A stretch of DNA of 43,322 nt from DATLZB01 sp035574175 (GCA_035574175.1 DATLZB010000027.1:1-43322), one strand, 5' to 3'; positions 33,988 to 43,322 are shown, counted from the stretch's first letter. Translations and numbers: made by a program. Notes: a model not told the origin generated them from the letters alone.

Positions 33988-36222
33988 ATGCGCGTGGAAA
34001 GCGTCGAGCCGAGAAGCGGGAGAGTTACGCCGTCATCCGGGTCGGTCGGGCCGCCTGCTCTGGACGCGCGCGAAAAGATCGAGCACCTGATCGAGGAAGA
34101 AGAAGGCGCCTTCAACCGCCTTGGTGGCGGGATCGGAACCGCCATCGCCGCGATCGCCGTGCTTGTGTCGTTCTTCCACCTTTACGCAGCCTACGAGATC
34201 GTACCGGCCCACGTTCTCCGACCGGCCCATGTCGGCATGGTGCTGTTCCTCTGCTTCCTCCTCTTTCCCATGGCGAGACGGTTTCGCCACCGCATCCGCT
34301 GGTGGGATTACCTTCTCGCCGCGACGAGCGCCGGCACGATCCTTTATGTGCTGTCCCAGGGCGCCTACTTCGGCGACCGTGCCACCATGCCGACGACCAC
34401 CGACTATCTCGTCGGTGCGGTTTTCATTGTCCTGCTTCTGGAAGGAACGAGGCGTGCCACTGGTCCTATCATGCCGTGCGTTGCCATTGCCTTCATCCTT
34501 TACGCGCTGTTTGGCAATCACCTTCCGGCGCCCTGGACTCACCGTGGCTACTACCCGGAGGACATGGTCGCCCACCTCTACATGACGCTGGAGGGCATCT
34601 TCGGCACCACCGTGGACGTGGCCTCGAGCCTCATCATCCTCTTCACGATTTTCGGCGCCGTCCTGCAGCACTCGGGAGCCGGCCGCTTCTTCATCGATTT
34701 CTCGTTCGCGGCGATGGGGGGCAAGCGCAACGCGGCCGGCCGCGCCGTCGTGCTCTCCTCGTTCCTTCTCGGCGGCCCGTCAGGTTCGGGCGTAGCCACC
34801 ACCGTGACCATCGGCACCGTCGCCTATCCGCTTCTCGAGAAGGCGGGCTACGAAAAGAACGCCGCCGGTGGGCTGCTTGCGGCCGGCGGCCTGGGTGCCA
34901 TCATCTCTCCGCCTGTGCTCGGCGCGGCCGCTTTCCTAATCGCCGAGTTCCTCAAAATTTCGTACCTGGACGTGATCGCCATGGCGATCGTCCCGACCAT
35001 CCTCTACTACTTCGCGATTCTGGTGATGGTCGAAGTGGACGCGCGCCGGCAGGGCGGCGCGGGAGAACTATTGGTGCCCAAGGGCCAGCTCTGGTCGCTG
35101 ACCAGCAGGTATTGGTTCCACTTCGGCTCGCTGGTCTCCATCGTCGCCTTTATGCTGCTCGGGTTTTCACCTGTGCTGGCCGTATTTTGGGCAACCGTCC
35201 TCGCCGTCACCGCCAGCGTGCTGATGCCCGATACGAGGTTGGTGCCGACGGCGATTGCCCTGCCACTCGCCGTGAGCATCGTCCTCGTCATCGCTCAGCT
35301 CCTCGACGTCCGCCTCGATCCCGCTATTACCGGGTGGATGGGCCACCTGGTATTCGTTCCACTCGTGCTCGCGGCCGCCATCGGCTTGCTTGTGCCGAAC
35401 GTTGCCCCGGTGACCGAGCGCTTCGTCGCCGCCATGCGCGACGGCACCACCGGCGTGCTCAACGTAGCTGCCACTTGTGCCACGGCCGGCATCATTGTCG
35501 GCGTCGTCACGTTGACTGGCCTCGCCCAGCGTTTCGCCGACATCATCATCGGCTACGCGCAAGGCAGCCTGCTGTTGACCGCCGTGTTTACGGCCGCGAT
35601 CGTATGGATCGTCGGCCTCGCTGTGCCGGTCACCGCCTCCTACATCATGTGCGCAGTCATCGCCGCGCCGGCCCTGATCAAGCTCGGCGTGCCCGATTTT
35701 GCCGCTCACATGTTCATCTTCTACTACGCCGTGCTGTCGGAAGTATCACCCCCGACAGCCCTTTCCCCGTTCGCCGCGGCCGCGATCACCGGCGGCAGTC
35801 CCTACCGGACCACTCTGCAGGCGTGGAAGTACACCATGCCCGCCTTCCTGGTACCGTTCGTGTTCGTGCTCGATCCGCAGGGCGTCGGGCTGCTCTTCAA
35901 GATACCGAAGGGCGGCAACTGGCTCGACATTGTTGAGATCACTGTTGAATCAGCCGTCGGCATCGCCATGCTGGCCTTTGCGGCCCAGGGGTGGTTCTTG
36001 AAGAAGAGCAGCGCTCTTGAGACGGCGCTTTTTGCCGTGGGTGGGGTGCTGGTGCTGTTCCCGAGCGTGATCGGAGCCATCATCAGGCCGCTGACCGGTA
36101 TCGCCATCGAGACCTTCGTTCCCGGTCTCGACGATGCCGGAGTGCGGATCGGATTTAACGTGGTGCTCGGCCTTCTCGCCTTCGCTACAGCGGCAATGCT
36201 CCAGCGGGCACGCCCGGCTTGA
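33988..36222 (+). CDS. TRAP transporter fused permease (DctQM type)
   Basis: This 744-residue membrane protein has an N-terminal small-subunit-like part joined to the large DctM-like permease, the arrangement found in TAXI-type TRAP systems. It has many hydrophobic helices: for example IAAIAVLVSFFHLYAAY, MVLFLCFLLFPMAR, FLLGGPSGSGVATTVTIG, GLLAAGGLGAIISPPVLG and SEVSPPTALSPFAAAAITGG. It drives solute uptake with a sodium or proton gradient. GGAGG lies just before two close starts, ATG at 33988 and GTG at 33994; the GTG has better spacing. It works with the binding protein encoded upstream. Confidence 0.93.
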   Translation: MRVESVEPRSGRVTPSSGSVGPPALDAREKIEHLIEEEEGAFNRLGGGIGTAIAAIAVLVSFFHLYAAYEIVPAHVLRPAHVGMVLFLCFLLFPMARRFRHRIRWWDYLLAATSAGTILYVLSQGAYFGDRATMPTTTDYLVGAVFIVLLLEGTRRATGPIMPCVAIAFILYALFGNHLPAPWTHRGYYPEDMVAHLYMTLEGIFGTTVDVASSLIILFTIFGAVLQHSGAGRFFIDFSFAAMGGKRNAAGRAVVLSSFLLGGPSGSGVATTVTIGTVAYPLLEKAGYEKNAAGGLLAAGGLGAIISPPVLGAAAFLIAEFLKISYLDVIAMAIVPTILYYFAILVMVEVDARRQGGAGELLVPKGQLWSLTSRYWFHFGSLVSIVAFMLLGFSPVLAVFWATVLAVTASVLMPDTRLVPTAIALPLAVSIVLVIAQLLDVRLDPAITGWMGHLVFVPLVLAAAIGLLVPNVAPVTERFVAAMRDGTTGVLNVAATCATAGIIVGVVTLTGLAQRFADIIIGYAQGSLLLTAVFTAAIVWIVGLAVPVTASYIMCAVIAAPALIKLGVPDFAAHMFIFYYAVLSEVSPPTALSPFAAAAITGGSPYRTTLQAWKYTMPAFLVPFVFVLDPQGVGLLFKIPKGGNWLDIVEITVESAVGIAMLAFAAQGWFLKKSSALETALFAVGGVLVLFPSVIGAIIRPLTGIAIETFVPGLDDAGVRIGFNVVLGLLAFATAAMLQRARPA

Positions 36223-36305
36223 GTCTTTGACCGCCCGCCTTCCCCCTTTTAGAGTCGTCGCTTCGGGGATGTCAGGGCGTCGGCCTTTTGGCGTAGAGTA
36301 GTGGG

Positions 36306-37091
36306 ATGCGACTGAGCAAGGACGTTGCGGCCGTAGTGACGGGCGGCGCCTCCGGCCTCGGCGCCGCGACGGCCCAGGCGCTCGCCGACCGAGGCGTTCG
36401 CGTCGCCCTGCTCGACCTCAACGAAGAAGCCGGTGGCAAGCTGGCCCACGCCCTGGGCGGCACGTTCGCGCACTGCGACGTGACGAGCGAAGAGAGCGTC
36501 AAAGCCGCCCTCTCGGTAGCGCGTAAGGCACACGGTCAGGAACGCATCCTCGTCAACTGCGCCGGCATCGCTCTCGCACGGCGCATCGTGCGGCGTGTCA
36601 GGGACACCGGTGTTATCGAGCCGCACGACCTCGCCTCGTTCGCCAAGGTTATCGAGGTCAATCTGATCGGCACCTTCCTGGCGACCGCATTGAGTGCGGC
36701 CGGCATGATGAGTGTGGCGCCATCCGGCCCCGACGGCGAGCGCGGCGTCATCATCATGACCGCTTCGGTCGCAGCCGAGGACGGTCAAATGGGCCAAGTC
36801 GCCTACGCCGCCTCCAAGGGCGGCGTGGCTGCGATGACCTTGCCGGTTGCGCGCGACTTGGCGCGGGACGGCATCCGTGTCGTTTCGATTCTGCCCGGCC
36901 TGTTCGAGACCCCTATGTTTGCCTCGCTTCCCGATGACGCGCGCCGTGCGCTCGAGGCGAGCGTGCCGTTCCCCTCCCGCCTCGGCAATCCGGCCGAGTA
37001 TGCGGCGCTTGCCGTTCACATCTGCGAGAACGCGATGCTCAACGGCACCACCATTCGCCTCGACGGCGCCGTGCGCCTGCCCCCGCGCTAG
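36306..37091 (+). CDS. short-chain dehydrogenase/reductase
   Basis: This 261-residue enzyme is a classical SDR. The cofactor motif TGGASGLGAAT is at 12-22, with Asp37 in ALLDLN suggesting NAD. VNCAGIA and the catalytic Ser (MTASVAAEDG) and Tyr-x-x-x-Lys (YAASKGG) are present. It resembles 3-hydroxyacyl-CoA dehydrogenase type 2 (HSD17B10-like), notably in VRDTGVIEPHDL and PGLFETPM, but the substrate is not certain. It stands alone after the TRAP genes. Confidence 0.9.
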   Translation: MRLSKDVAAVVTGGASGLGAATAQALADRGVRVALLDLNEEAGGKLAHALGGTFAHCDVTSEESVKAALSVARKAHGQERILVNCAGIALARRIVRRVRDTGVIEPHDLASFAKVIEVNLIGTFLATALSAAGMMSVAPSGPDGERGVIIMTASVAAEDGQMGQVAYAASKGGVAAMTLPVARDLARDGIRVVSILPGLFETPMFASLPDDARRALEASVPFPSRLGNPAEYAALAVHICENAMLNGTTIRLDGAVRLPPR

Positions 37092-37238
37092 CCTTGGCGA
37101 GAATCCGGTGAAGCCAATGGCGGCAAGGCGGGCCGTAGCCTGAAGAAAGAGCAGTCGCCCAGGGGTTGGCATCGGCTCGCCGCCCTACTAAGTATCCGCC
37201 AGGGTCGACGTTCATCACTCATCTGCAGCGTAGGCGGA

Positions 37239-38189
37239 ATGTTGCGTCTTTGGGTCCCCGGCCACTGGCCGAGCAGCGGTTGGAGCCGGCTCGCATGGTT
37301 CCGCGGCGTGGCCGTCTACGCTACCGGAATGGCGATCGTCATACTGGCCATGGCTTATGGCGTCAGCCTGATCGGTGAAGCGCTGCTGCAGCAGTCCGCG
37401 TCTTCCATGGCGCCTCCCGCGCCCACGTCGGGACATCAACAGGTGCCGGTGGTTCAGTCGCGGGTACTCGGCAGCCAGAGCTTCAAAGAGATGCTGAGAA
37501 GCGAGCAGTTCTGGCGGACGCTGCGCAGCGATGGTGGCTCGCGACGCAGTGACAGGAACATGCGCTGGTCGCCCCGGCCTCATGACCGGGCCGAATCCTA
37601 CGACTGGCGCAATGATGACGAGTTCGACGATGATGCGGAGCTCGCCACCTACCGCACCGTCTGCGTGAGACTTTGCGACGGCTACTATTGGCCGATCAGC
37701 TTTGCCACCTCGCCCGAGTACTTCGCGCGCGATGCCGCGGCCTGCGAGAGAAGCTGCCGCTCCCCAGCCCGTCTGTTCGTGTACCGCAACCCTGGCCAGG
37801 AACCCGAGCACATGGTCGATCTTTCCGGCCGCCGCTATGTGCGCCTCGAAACGGCGTTTCGCTATCGCGCCACCTACGATGCGAGCTGCCGATGCCGTGC
37901 CGAGCCGTGGGCGCAGGAATCTCTCGACCGGCATCGCATGTACGCGCTTGAGGCCGAACGACGCAAAGGCAACGCCACCGCGCCAACGGAATTGAGCACC
38001 CTTAAGGAGAAGTTCAGGTCCAAACGCGAGCCCACCGACTGGTCCGTCGCCTCGCGGGCGGAGGCCCGAAGTAGCGAGGGCCCTACCATGCGGCTTGGCG
38101 CCGAGACGCGGCCCCGCCGCGGCGATGGCCGCTCCCGACCCTCCCCGCCCGTGGGTGACGAATGGACGCACCGCGTGTTGAGGCCCTGA
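37239..38189 (+). CDS. DUF2865 protein
   Basis: This 316-residue protein has one N-terminal membrane segment (about 23-47, VAVYATGMAIVILAMAYGVS) and the DUF2865 domain common in rhizobia. Conserved parts are YRTVCVRLCDGYYWPISF, FARDAAACERSC, RLFVYRNPGQ and YDASCRCR. The six Cys in these parts suggest disulfides in the periplasm. The C-terminal third is basic and Pro/Arg-rich. Its role is unknown; envelope location is inferred from the membrane segment. GTAGGCGGA precedes the ATG. Confidence 0.85.
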   Translation: MLRLWVPGHWPSSGWSRLAWFRGVAVYATGMAIVILAMAYGVSLIGEALLQQSASSMAPPAPTSGHQQVPVVQSRVLGSQSFKEMLRSEQFWRTLRSDGGSRRSDRNMRWSPRPHDRAESYDWRNDDEFDDDAELATYRTVCVRLCDGYYWPISFATSPEYFARDAAACERSCRSPARLFVYRNPGQEPEHMVDLSGRRYVRLETAFRYRATYDASCRCRAEPWAQESLDRHRMYALEAERRKGNATAPTELSTLKEKFRSKREPTDWSVASRAEARSSEGPTMRLGAETRPRRGDGRSRPSPPVGDEWTHRVLRP

Positions 38190-38368
38190 TCGGATGGGGA
38201 TATGACCGTCATCGCTTGATCGGCGGTTTCGTACCTCGCTCTCCCCCTCGGCCCGTCCATGGCATCAGGCAGTCGCACCACCGGGACTGTGGCCGATCTG
38301 TCATTGGATCGCGGCGGTCTCCTTCACTATGAAGGGGTGGGGATGCCGTCGCCGACCGGATCAGCCAC

Positions 38369-39085
38369 ATGCGGAAGCGCCGCCGCCGTTTCACCTTTCT
38401 CCGCGTGCTGCTGTTCGTCGTGGCTGTCGTCGGCGTCGGCCTGCTTTTTCGGCAGGGATTGGTCCCGGCCCGCCTCAATCCGCTGCCGACGCTCCGCATA
38501 GACGGGCCCCCCGGCCTGTTTCTCGATTGGCAGCTTGCTGCTCTGCGCCGCGAGCCGGCCCTCTGCCGCGCCGTTCTCAAGTCTGCTCAGATCGACGCCT
38601 CGCCGATTCCCGACAATCCCTTGCGCGACGGTTGCGGCTGGCTGAACGCGGTCCGAACCACAGGCATGGGGAGCGCCAAGGTTTGGGCCGAGCCCCTGAG
38701 CTGTGAGGTCGCCGCGGCATTTGCCATGTGGATGACCCATGATGTGCAACCGCTTGCCCAATCGATGCTGGGCCAGCGTATCGTCTCCGTGCATCAGATC
38801 GGCACCTATGCCTGCCGCAATATCATCGGCAATCCCGTCTGGGAGGGGCGGCGCAGCGAGCACGCCACGGCGAACGCCATAGATGTGGCAGGGTTCACGC
38901 TGGCCGACGGGCGTTACATCAGCATCGCCCGGCACTGGTTCGGCCCTGGGCCGGAGTCACAATTCCTGAAGGCGGTGCACCGGCGATCCTGCCGCTATTT
39001 TCGCGTGTCTCTGGGGCCCGACTTCAACGCCGCCCACAACGATCACTTCCACCTCGACCGCGGGATCCTGTGGTCGTGCCGATGA
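38369..39085 (+). CDS. extensin-like C-terminal domain protein
   Basis: This 238-residue protein has a basic N-terminus and one membrane anchor (FLRVLLFVVAVVGVGLLF), then an extensin-like domain: DGCGWLNAVRTTGMG, SVHQIGTYACRN, RSEHATANAIDVAGF, and CRYFRVSLGPDFNAAHNDHFH. The last contains His residues that look like a metal-binding site of the D-Ala-D-Ala peptidase (VanY-like) fold. It may act on peptidoglycan, though this is inference. It is preceded by the other envelope protein gene (DUF2865) on the same strand. Confidence 0.9.
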   Translation: MRKRRRRFTFLRVLLFVVAVVGVGLLFRQGLVPARLNPLPTLRIDGPPGLFLDWQLAALRREPALCRAVLKSAQIDASPIPDNPLRDGCGWLNAVRTTGMGSAKVWAEPLSCEVAAAFAMWMTHDVQPLAQSMLGQRIVSVHQIGTYACRNIIGNPVWEGRRSEHATANAIDVAGFTLADGRYISIARHWFGPGPESQFLKAVHRRSCRYFRVSLGPDFNAAHNDHFHLDRGILWSCR

Positions 39086-39170
39086 GGGCTCCTCCGACCA
39101 CGGTAGATTTGGGCCCGCCCGGTCAGAGGTCCTTGACCTGCTCTGGATAGCCACAGTCGGCACTCGGCAC

Positions 39171-40082
39171 ATGGAGCACTCCTGGATCGGCCTCGCCATC
39201 TTTGCCGCCCTTATGCAGGCGGTGCGCACGGCCGCGCAGAAGCAGCTCAACCGCCGTCTCTCCACCCTGGCCACCACTTACGTCCGCTCACTGTACGGCC
39301 TTCCCATCATGGGGCTGTACCTGGCCGTCATACTGGCAACTCTCGGCGGAGGCGTGCCGCGCCTAAGCACAATCTACCTCGCATTCACGTTCCTGGGCGC
39401 ACTCGCACAGGTTATCGCCACCATCCTGTTGATCTCGATGTTCCGGCTGAGGAATTTCGCGATCGGCTCGATCATGACCAAGTGCGACGTGGTTATAACG
39501 GCGCTGATCGGTTGGCTGTTTTTTTCCGAGGTCCACAGCGCCGGCGGCGTGCTGGCACTGATCGTGGTGATGGCCGGCGTCCTGCTGATGTCGATCGGCC
39601 GCCTCGGGGCCGAGCGGCTGCCCATTAAGGAGGCACTGCTCTCCGAGCCGACCCTCGTTGCTCTCGCCTGCGCCTTCGCGTTCTCGCTGTCCTACCTCTT
39701 CCTGCGCGAGGCGACGCTGGCGATCGGAGACGACCACCACTTTCTGTGGCGGGGCGCGTGGACGGTGGTGCTGGCGACAGCGATGCAGACGGTGTTCGTT
39801 GGCTGGTGGCTGTGGCGGACGGAGCCTGGCGCGTTCAGGGCCTTGTGGCCCGACAAGAACATCTCCCTCTTCATCGGCGCGACGAGCGCGCTGGGTTCGA
39901 TCGCCTGGTTCACCGCCTTCGCGCTGCAGAATGCCTCCTACGTGCGCGCCGTGGGCCAGGTCGAGGTAGTGTTTACGCTGCTGATCTCCGTCCTTTACTT
40001 CCGTGAGCGCATCACGGGGGTCGAACTCACCGGCATCGGCGCGACGGTAGCGGGCGTCGTTCTGTTCCAGCTGATTTCATGA
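39171..40082 (+). CDS. EamA/DMT-family transporter
   Basis: This 303-residue membrane protein has ten hydrophobic helices in two EamA repeats, such as WIGLAIFAALMQAVRTAAQK (in part), GVLALIVVMAGVLLMSIG and VELTGIGATVAGVVLFQLI. The DMT superfamily exports or takes up metabolites. Here the substrate is not known. The stop lies 11 bp before the stop of the next gene, which is convergent. Confidence 0.88.
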   Translation: MEHSWIGLAIFAALMQAVRTAAQKQLNRRLSTLATTYVRSLYGLPIMGLYLAVILATLGGGVPRLSTIYLAFTFLGALAQVIATILLISMFRLRNFAIGSIMTKCDVVITALIGWLFFSEVHSAGGVLALIVVMAGVLLMSIGRLGAERLPIKEALLSEPTLVALACAFAFSLSYLFLREATLAIGDDHHFLWRGAWTVVLATAMQTVFVGWWLWRTEPGAFRALWPDKNISLFIGATSALGSIAWFTAFALQNASYVRAVGQVEVVFTLLISVLYFRERITGVELTGIGATVAGVVLFQLIS

Positions 40083-40093
40083 GCTGCAAAGGG

Positions 40094-42211
40094 CTACTTG
40101 CCCTCTCGCCACCACGCCAGCGTGATCAACAACAACAGCGCCGCGAGCGCCAGGAAACCGGTGAACATCTGCGTGAGCTTGACGCCGCGGGTGACGTAGG
40201 CTTCGCGATCCTTGAGGCCCATCCAGCCCGAGCCCGCCAGCACCTTGGCCGCCGACATCATGGTGACCCTCGGCACCTCCACGGCGGAAGGATCGACCGC
40301 CCCGAGGAGACTGCCGCCGCGCGTCCAGAACACGCCTCCTCCGGTCGCCTCGACCAGCGCCCGCAGCTTGTCAGCCGTCGCTGTGACCTCCGACATTTCG
40401 CGCGGGTCTTCGACCCCGGCCAACGCCACTGCGGTGAGCGATCCGGTCGGGCTCGACGTTTGCAGCTTGTAGAGGCCGGGTTCCTTCACGTCGATCGTTG
40501 AACGCCACACGCCGGGACCCGCCGCGTCGAGATTCGCCTCCATACTGGCGCCGCCGGGAGCGGACACAGTCACCGGCATCACCTTGCTCTCCAAGGAGCG
40601 CCGCTCGATCGTGAGCTTGAGCCCCTTGGCGGAGGCGATCAGTCGCTCCTCCTCGAGGTCCGGCTCTTTCATCAGCCAGTGGGCGAGCCGCCGCAACAGG
40701 TCGGTATGTGGTCCGCCGCCGTCGTAGCCGCGTGCCCAAAGCCAAGCATGATCGGACGTGAGCAGTGCCACCCGGCCCTTGCCCTTGCGGTCGAGCATCA
40801 ACAGCGGCTTGTCTTCAACGCCCTTCATGATGACGCGCCCTCGCTCCGGTGTCACCTCGACCTGGCGGAACCAGCGCCCCCACGTCGGTGCCTCGGCGTC
40901 GCCTCCGGGCAGTCCTCGCGTCACCGGGTGCTTCAAGCCGTCGCTCGTAAGCTTTGCCTTGAACGGCTGCTCTAGCACGCGCCCCGTCGGCATTGCCGGC
41001 AGCACCGAGAGAAGCGGCGTGTGAACGAGACTCGACCGCCCCGCGTAGTCGTCCCCCGCCGCAATAAGGAGGGCGCCGCCATGCTCGTCGACGAACCGCG
41101 CGATGTTGTCGTAGTAGAGCATCTGCAGGATGCCGCGATGCTGGTAGCGGTCGAAGATGATGAGATCGAAGTCGCGGATCTTCTGCTGGAACAGCTCGCG
41201 CGTCGGAAAGGCGATCAACGAAAGCTGGTTGATGGGCGTACCGTCCTGCTTCTCGGGCGGCCGCAGGATGGTGAAGTGGACGAGATCGACGGCCGCATCC
41301 GATTTGAGGAGATTGCGCCACGTCCGCTCACCCGCATGCGGCTCGCCGGAGACGAGCAGCACGCGCAGGTTCTCGCGCACCCCCTCTGCCGCCACGATGA
41401 CGCGGTTATTGGCGGGGGTGAGTTCGCCCGGGGCCGCTTCCAGCTCTATCTCGAGAATGTTCTGCCCCGCGTGGGGGAATGCCATTTCGATCGTCTGCTT
41501 GCGGTTGATCTCGGTCCGCCGGACTTCGTCCGGGCGCCCCTCGCGGCGCACCCTGAGCGTCACCGGCCCGCTGGCGCGGCCGCTCTTGCCGGTCTCGCGC
41601 ACTGCGATTTCGACCTGACGTGACTGGCCGACGATGCCGAACTTTGGCGCCTGCAAAACCTCTATGCGGCGGTCGAACTCGTCGGGTTCACCGGTGAGCA
41701 GGGCATGCACCGGCGCGTCGAAGCCGAGTGCCGCGGCTCCTTTGGGAACATCGTGGACTTGGCCGTCGGTGATCATGATGACGCCGGCGAGGCGATCGGG
41801 CGGGGTTGAGGCGAGCACTCGGTTGAGCTCGGCGAAGAGCTGTGTGCCGGAAGAAGCCCCGTCCGGCCGGCCCGCTGTGACCCACTTCACCTGGAGCCCG
41901 TTGATCTTGCTGAGCTTGGCTTCAAGGTCGGCCTTGATTGCCTGTGCCTGTTCCGGTCTGCGGGCGAGGGTCTGGCTGGTGCTCTCGTCGATGAGGACTA
42001 CGGCTATGTTGCCGAGGTTCTCGCGCTCCTCCTCACGCAATGTCGGGTTGGCGAGCGCAAGGAGGAGCGCCGCCAGTGCCAGTGTTCGCAACAGCGCTCC
42101 CGGCGATCGGCGGAACAGGAGTAGCGCCACCAGCGCGACAGCGATGCCGGCCGCCGCCCAGAACATACCGAGCGGCACCATCGGAGCGAAATCGAGCGAC
42201 CAACTGCTCAC
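40094..42211 (-). CDS. BatA-like membrane protein with VWA- and GATase-like parts
   Basis: This 705-residue protein starts from GTG with two membrane segments (MFWAAAGIAVALVALLLF and LLRTLALAALLLALANP), followed by a degenerate VWA-like domain (IAVVLIDESTSQTL, GVIMITDGQVHDVP). The middle resembles glutamine-amidotransferase-like fold (FDLIIFDRYQHRGIL, GGALLIAAGDDYAG). One C-terminal helix (FLALAALLLLITLAWW) ends it. Such proteins lie in the alphaproteobacterial MoxR-DUF58-DUF4159 cluster and may help build or control a membrane complex. It follows the DUF4159 gene by 18 bp. Confidence 0.8.
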   Translation of the reverse strand: MSSWSLDFAPMVPLGMFWAAAGIAVALVALLLFRRSPGALLRTLALAALLLALANPTLREEERENLGNIAVVLIDESTSQTLARRPEQAQAIKADLEAKLSKINGLQVKWVTAGRPDGASSGTQLFAELNRVLASTPPDRLAGVIMITDGQVHDVPKGAAALGFDAPVHALLTGEPDEFDRRIEVLQAPKFGIVGQSRQVEIAVRETGKSGRASGPVTLRVRREGRPDEVRRTEINRKQTIEMAFPHAGQNILEIELEAAPGELTPANNRVIVAAEGVRENLRVLLVSGEPHAGERTWRNLLKSDAAVDLVHFTILRPPEKQDGTPINQLSLIAFPTRELFQQKIRDFDLIIFDRYQHRGILQMLYYDNIARFVDEHGGALLIAAGDDYAGRSSLVHTPLLSVLPAMPTGRVLEQPFKAKLTSDGLKHPVTRGLPGGDAEAPTWGRWFRQVEVTPERGRVIMKGVEDKPLLMLDRKGKGRVALLTSDHAWLWARGYDGGGPHTDLLRRLAHWLMKEPDLEEERLIASAKGLKLTIERRSLESKVMPVTVSAPGGASMEANLDAAGPGVWRSTIDVKEPGLYKLQTSSPTGSLTAVALAGVEDPREMSEVTATADKLRALVEATGGGVFWTRGGSLLGAVDPSAVEVPRVTMMSAAKVLAGSGWMGLKDREAYVTRGVKLTQMFTGFLALAALLLLITLAWWREGK

Positions 42212-42229
42212 GACCGCTTCACCGCTTCC

Positions 42230-43322
42230 TCATTGCCCGAGGCGCTCAAGCAGCGCCGGAACATGTACCTGGTCGGCCTTATAGTTGCCGGTCAGCGCAT
42301 ACATGACGATGTTGATCCCGGTTCTGAACGCCATCTCCCGCTGTGCCTCACCGCCGGGCACGGTCGGATAGAGCGGGCGGTTGCGCTCGTCGAGCGCCCA
42401 CGCCGCTGCGAAGTCGTTGGAGGTCACGAGGATAGAACTGACGCCGTCCGCATGCCGCGCTCGGCGTCCTTGGTCGATGCCTTCGTTGGCCTCGGCTTCC
42501 ACCCACAGCTGGCCGCCCTCCCAACGGCCGGGAAAGTTCCGCATCAGATAGAACGACTTGGTAAGCACGTGGCCGTCCGGCACCGGCTCGAGCCGCGGGA
42601 TGTCGAGCCGGCCGAGCAGCCTCTGCAATGCCGTGCCGGTCGAGCCGACCTGCGGCGCAAAGCCCGACGGCATGCCTTGGCCATAGTCGCGTGTGTCGAA
42701 GATGATCATGCCCCCTTGTTTCATATAGGCATCGATCTTTGCCAGCGTCCCATCTGACAGCGTGCGCGCGTTGGGAAGTACAGGCCAATAGAGGATGGGG
42801 AAGAACTCGATCGGGTCCTGGTTGACGTTGACGCCCACCGGGTCGGCAGCCTCCACGGCCGTGCGCGCGGCGAGAACCCTGACGAGACCGGACAGTCCGG
42901 CACGGCTCGCCTCGTCCGTGCTCGGGTCTCCGGTCAGCACATAACCGAAGGTCACACGCGCGGTGGCATTGAGCGCCATCGCATCGCTCGGCGAAAGGGC
43001 GGGCGGGCGGACGATCTGCACGGCCTGGCGGCCGCTCGCGCCGGGCAGACGGTTGAAAGGGTCGAGATCGGGAGGAACGGGGAACGTCCGGCCCCGCCAG
43101 TCTTGAGCTGGCGCCGGCGCCGACAGCATCAAGCTCGACGCGGCCATCGCAGCCAGTGCGAGCGCACCCACCCGGCGCACCGCCGGCCTAAGCGGTGGCA
43201 GCCCGAGCCCGCCGAGCTGCAGCATCACCACGGCAAGAATGTCGACAAACAGCAATGCCAGCGCCGCCGCCAGCAGCCAGGGCTTCAGCGGCGTGGCGAT
43301 TTGTCCTTCGTAGGCCCGCCGC
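42230..43322 (-). CDS. DUF4159-domain membrane protein, 5' end outside window
   Basis: The gene runs off the right end of the window; the visible part is at least 364 residues. It opens with a membrane segment (WLLAAALALLFVDILAVVML), then another hydrophobic stretch, and the C-terminal DUF4159 domain: FGYVLTGDPSTDE, FFPILYWPVLP, GGMIIFDTRDYG, RLDIPRLEPVPDGHVL and FYLMRNFPGRW. The frame stays open to the last base. In related genomes such proteins have an N-terminal double-membrane BatA part, which would lie beyond the window. Confidence 0.88.
   Translation of the reverse strand, partial: RRAYEGQIATPLKPWLLAAALALLFVDILAVVMLQLGGLGLPPLRPAVRRVGALALAAMAASSLMLSAPAPAQDWRGRTFPVPPDLDPFNRLPGASGRQAVQIVRPPALSPSDAMALNATARVTFGYVLTGDPSTDEASRAGLSGLVRVLAARTAVEAADPVGVNVNQDPIEFFPILYWPVLPNARTLSDGTLAKIDAYMKQGGMIIFDTRDYGQGMPSGFAPQVGSTGTALQRLLGRLDIPRLEPVPDGHVLTKSFYLMRNFPGRWEGGQLWVEAEANEGIDQGRRARHADGVSSILVTSNDFAAAWALDERNRPLYPTVPGGEAQREMAFRTGINIVMYALTGNYKADQVHVPALLERLGQ

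Noticed and set aside
34302..35936. 544-residue open frame in another phase of the TRAP permease
   Set aside because: Its composition is Arg/His/Pro-rich as expected of an out-of-frame reading; the permease frame has the transmembrane pattern.

Overview
The window is a high-GC alphaproteobacterial chromosome segment, most likely from the order Hyphomicrobiales (Rhizobiales). The gene families IalB-like, DUF2865, extensin-like, Tim44-type TimA, TAXI-TRAP and DUF4159 fit this, as does the gene order around the replication origin. No rRNA, tRNA, CRISPR array or insertion sequence was recognised. The taxonomic placement is inferred from gene content and order, not from a database search.

Origin and partition region (about 6.2-27.4 kb). 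The 403-bp gap between hemE and the DUF299 gene ppsR (20266-20668) has the context of the Caulobacter-type chromosomal origin (hemE / RP001 homolog). Most genes read away from it on both sides. Leftward run hemE-hemJ, rho, pyrE, mnmE, mnmG, rsmG, parA, parB, hisE and coaA. Rightward run ppsR, maf, coaE and dnaQ, later timA, mltA and smr. secB and fxsA point the other way. Four parS-like sites lie in and around rsmG, mnmG and mnmE, 7-11 kb from the gap, beside parAB. A small Tat-type Hint-domain gene sits between mnmG and mnmE, with parS sites on both sides.

Left region (0-6.1 kb). A hypothetical gene diverges from hisF. A lone nucleotidyltransferase-fold gene follows; its promoter lies inside two perfect palindromes. 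Next come a PanB-like gene in an operon with an alpha/beta hydrolase that has a cysteine at the nucleophile position, a PfkB-family sugar/adenosine kinase, and a small GRPRG/HTH-like protein. hisF is split from hisE-coaA and oppositely oriented, which suggests rearrangement.

Right region (27.4-43.3 kb). This is metabolic and envelope content: a PanE-like reductase, an acyl-CoA-dehydrogenase-fold enzyme without the usual catalytic Glu, a SYLF protein, a putative lipoprotein, an IalB-like protein, a SpoU-type RNA methyltransferase, a TAXI-TRAP transporter (binding protein plus fused permease, separated by an intrinsic terminator), a short-chain dehydrogenase, DUF2865 and extensin-like envelope proteins, and an EamA transporter. 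The last two genes belong to a BatA-like/DUF4159 membrane cluster that runs off the end.

Functionally the core couples replication initiation and segregation (oriC, ParABS) with tRNA modification (MnmE/MnmG), 16S rRNA methylation (RsmG), transcription termination (Rho), haem synthesis (HemE/HemJ), CoA synthesis (CoaA, CoaE) and protein export (SecB). The best candidates for something undescribed are the palindrome-controlled nucleotidyltransferase, the PanB-like/Cys-hydrolase pair and the Tat-Hint protein in the par locus.
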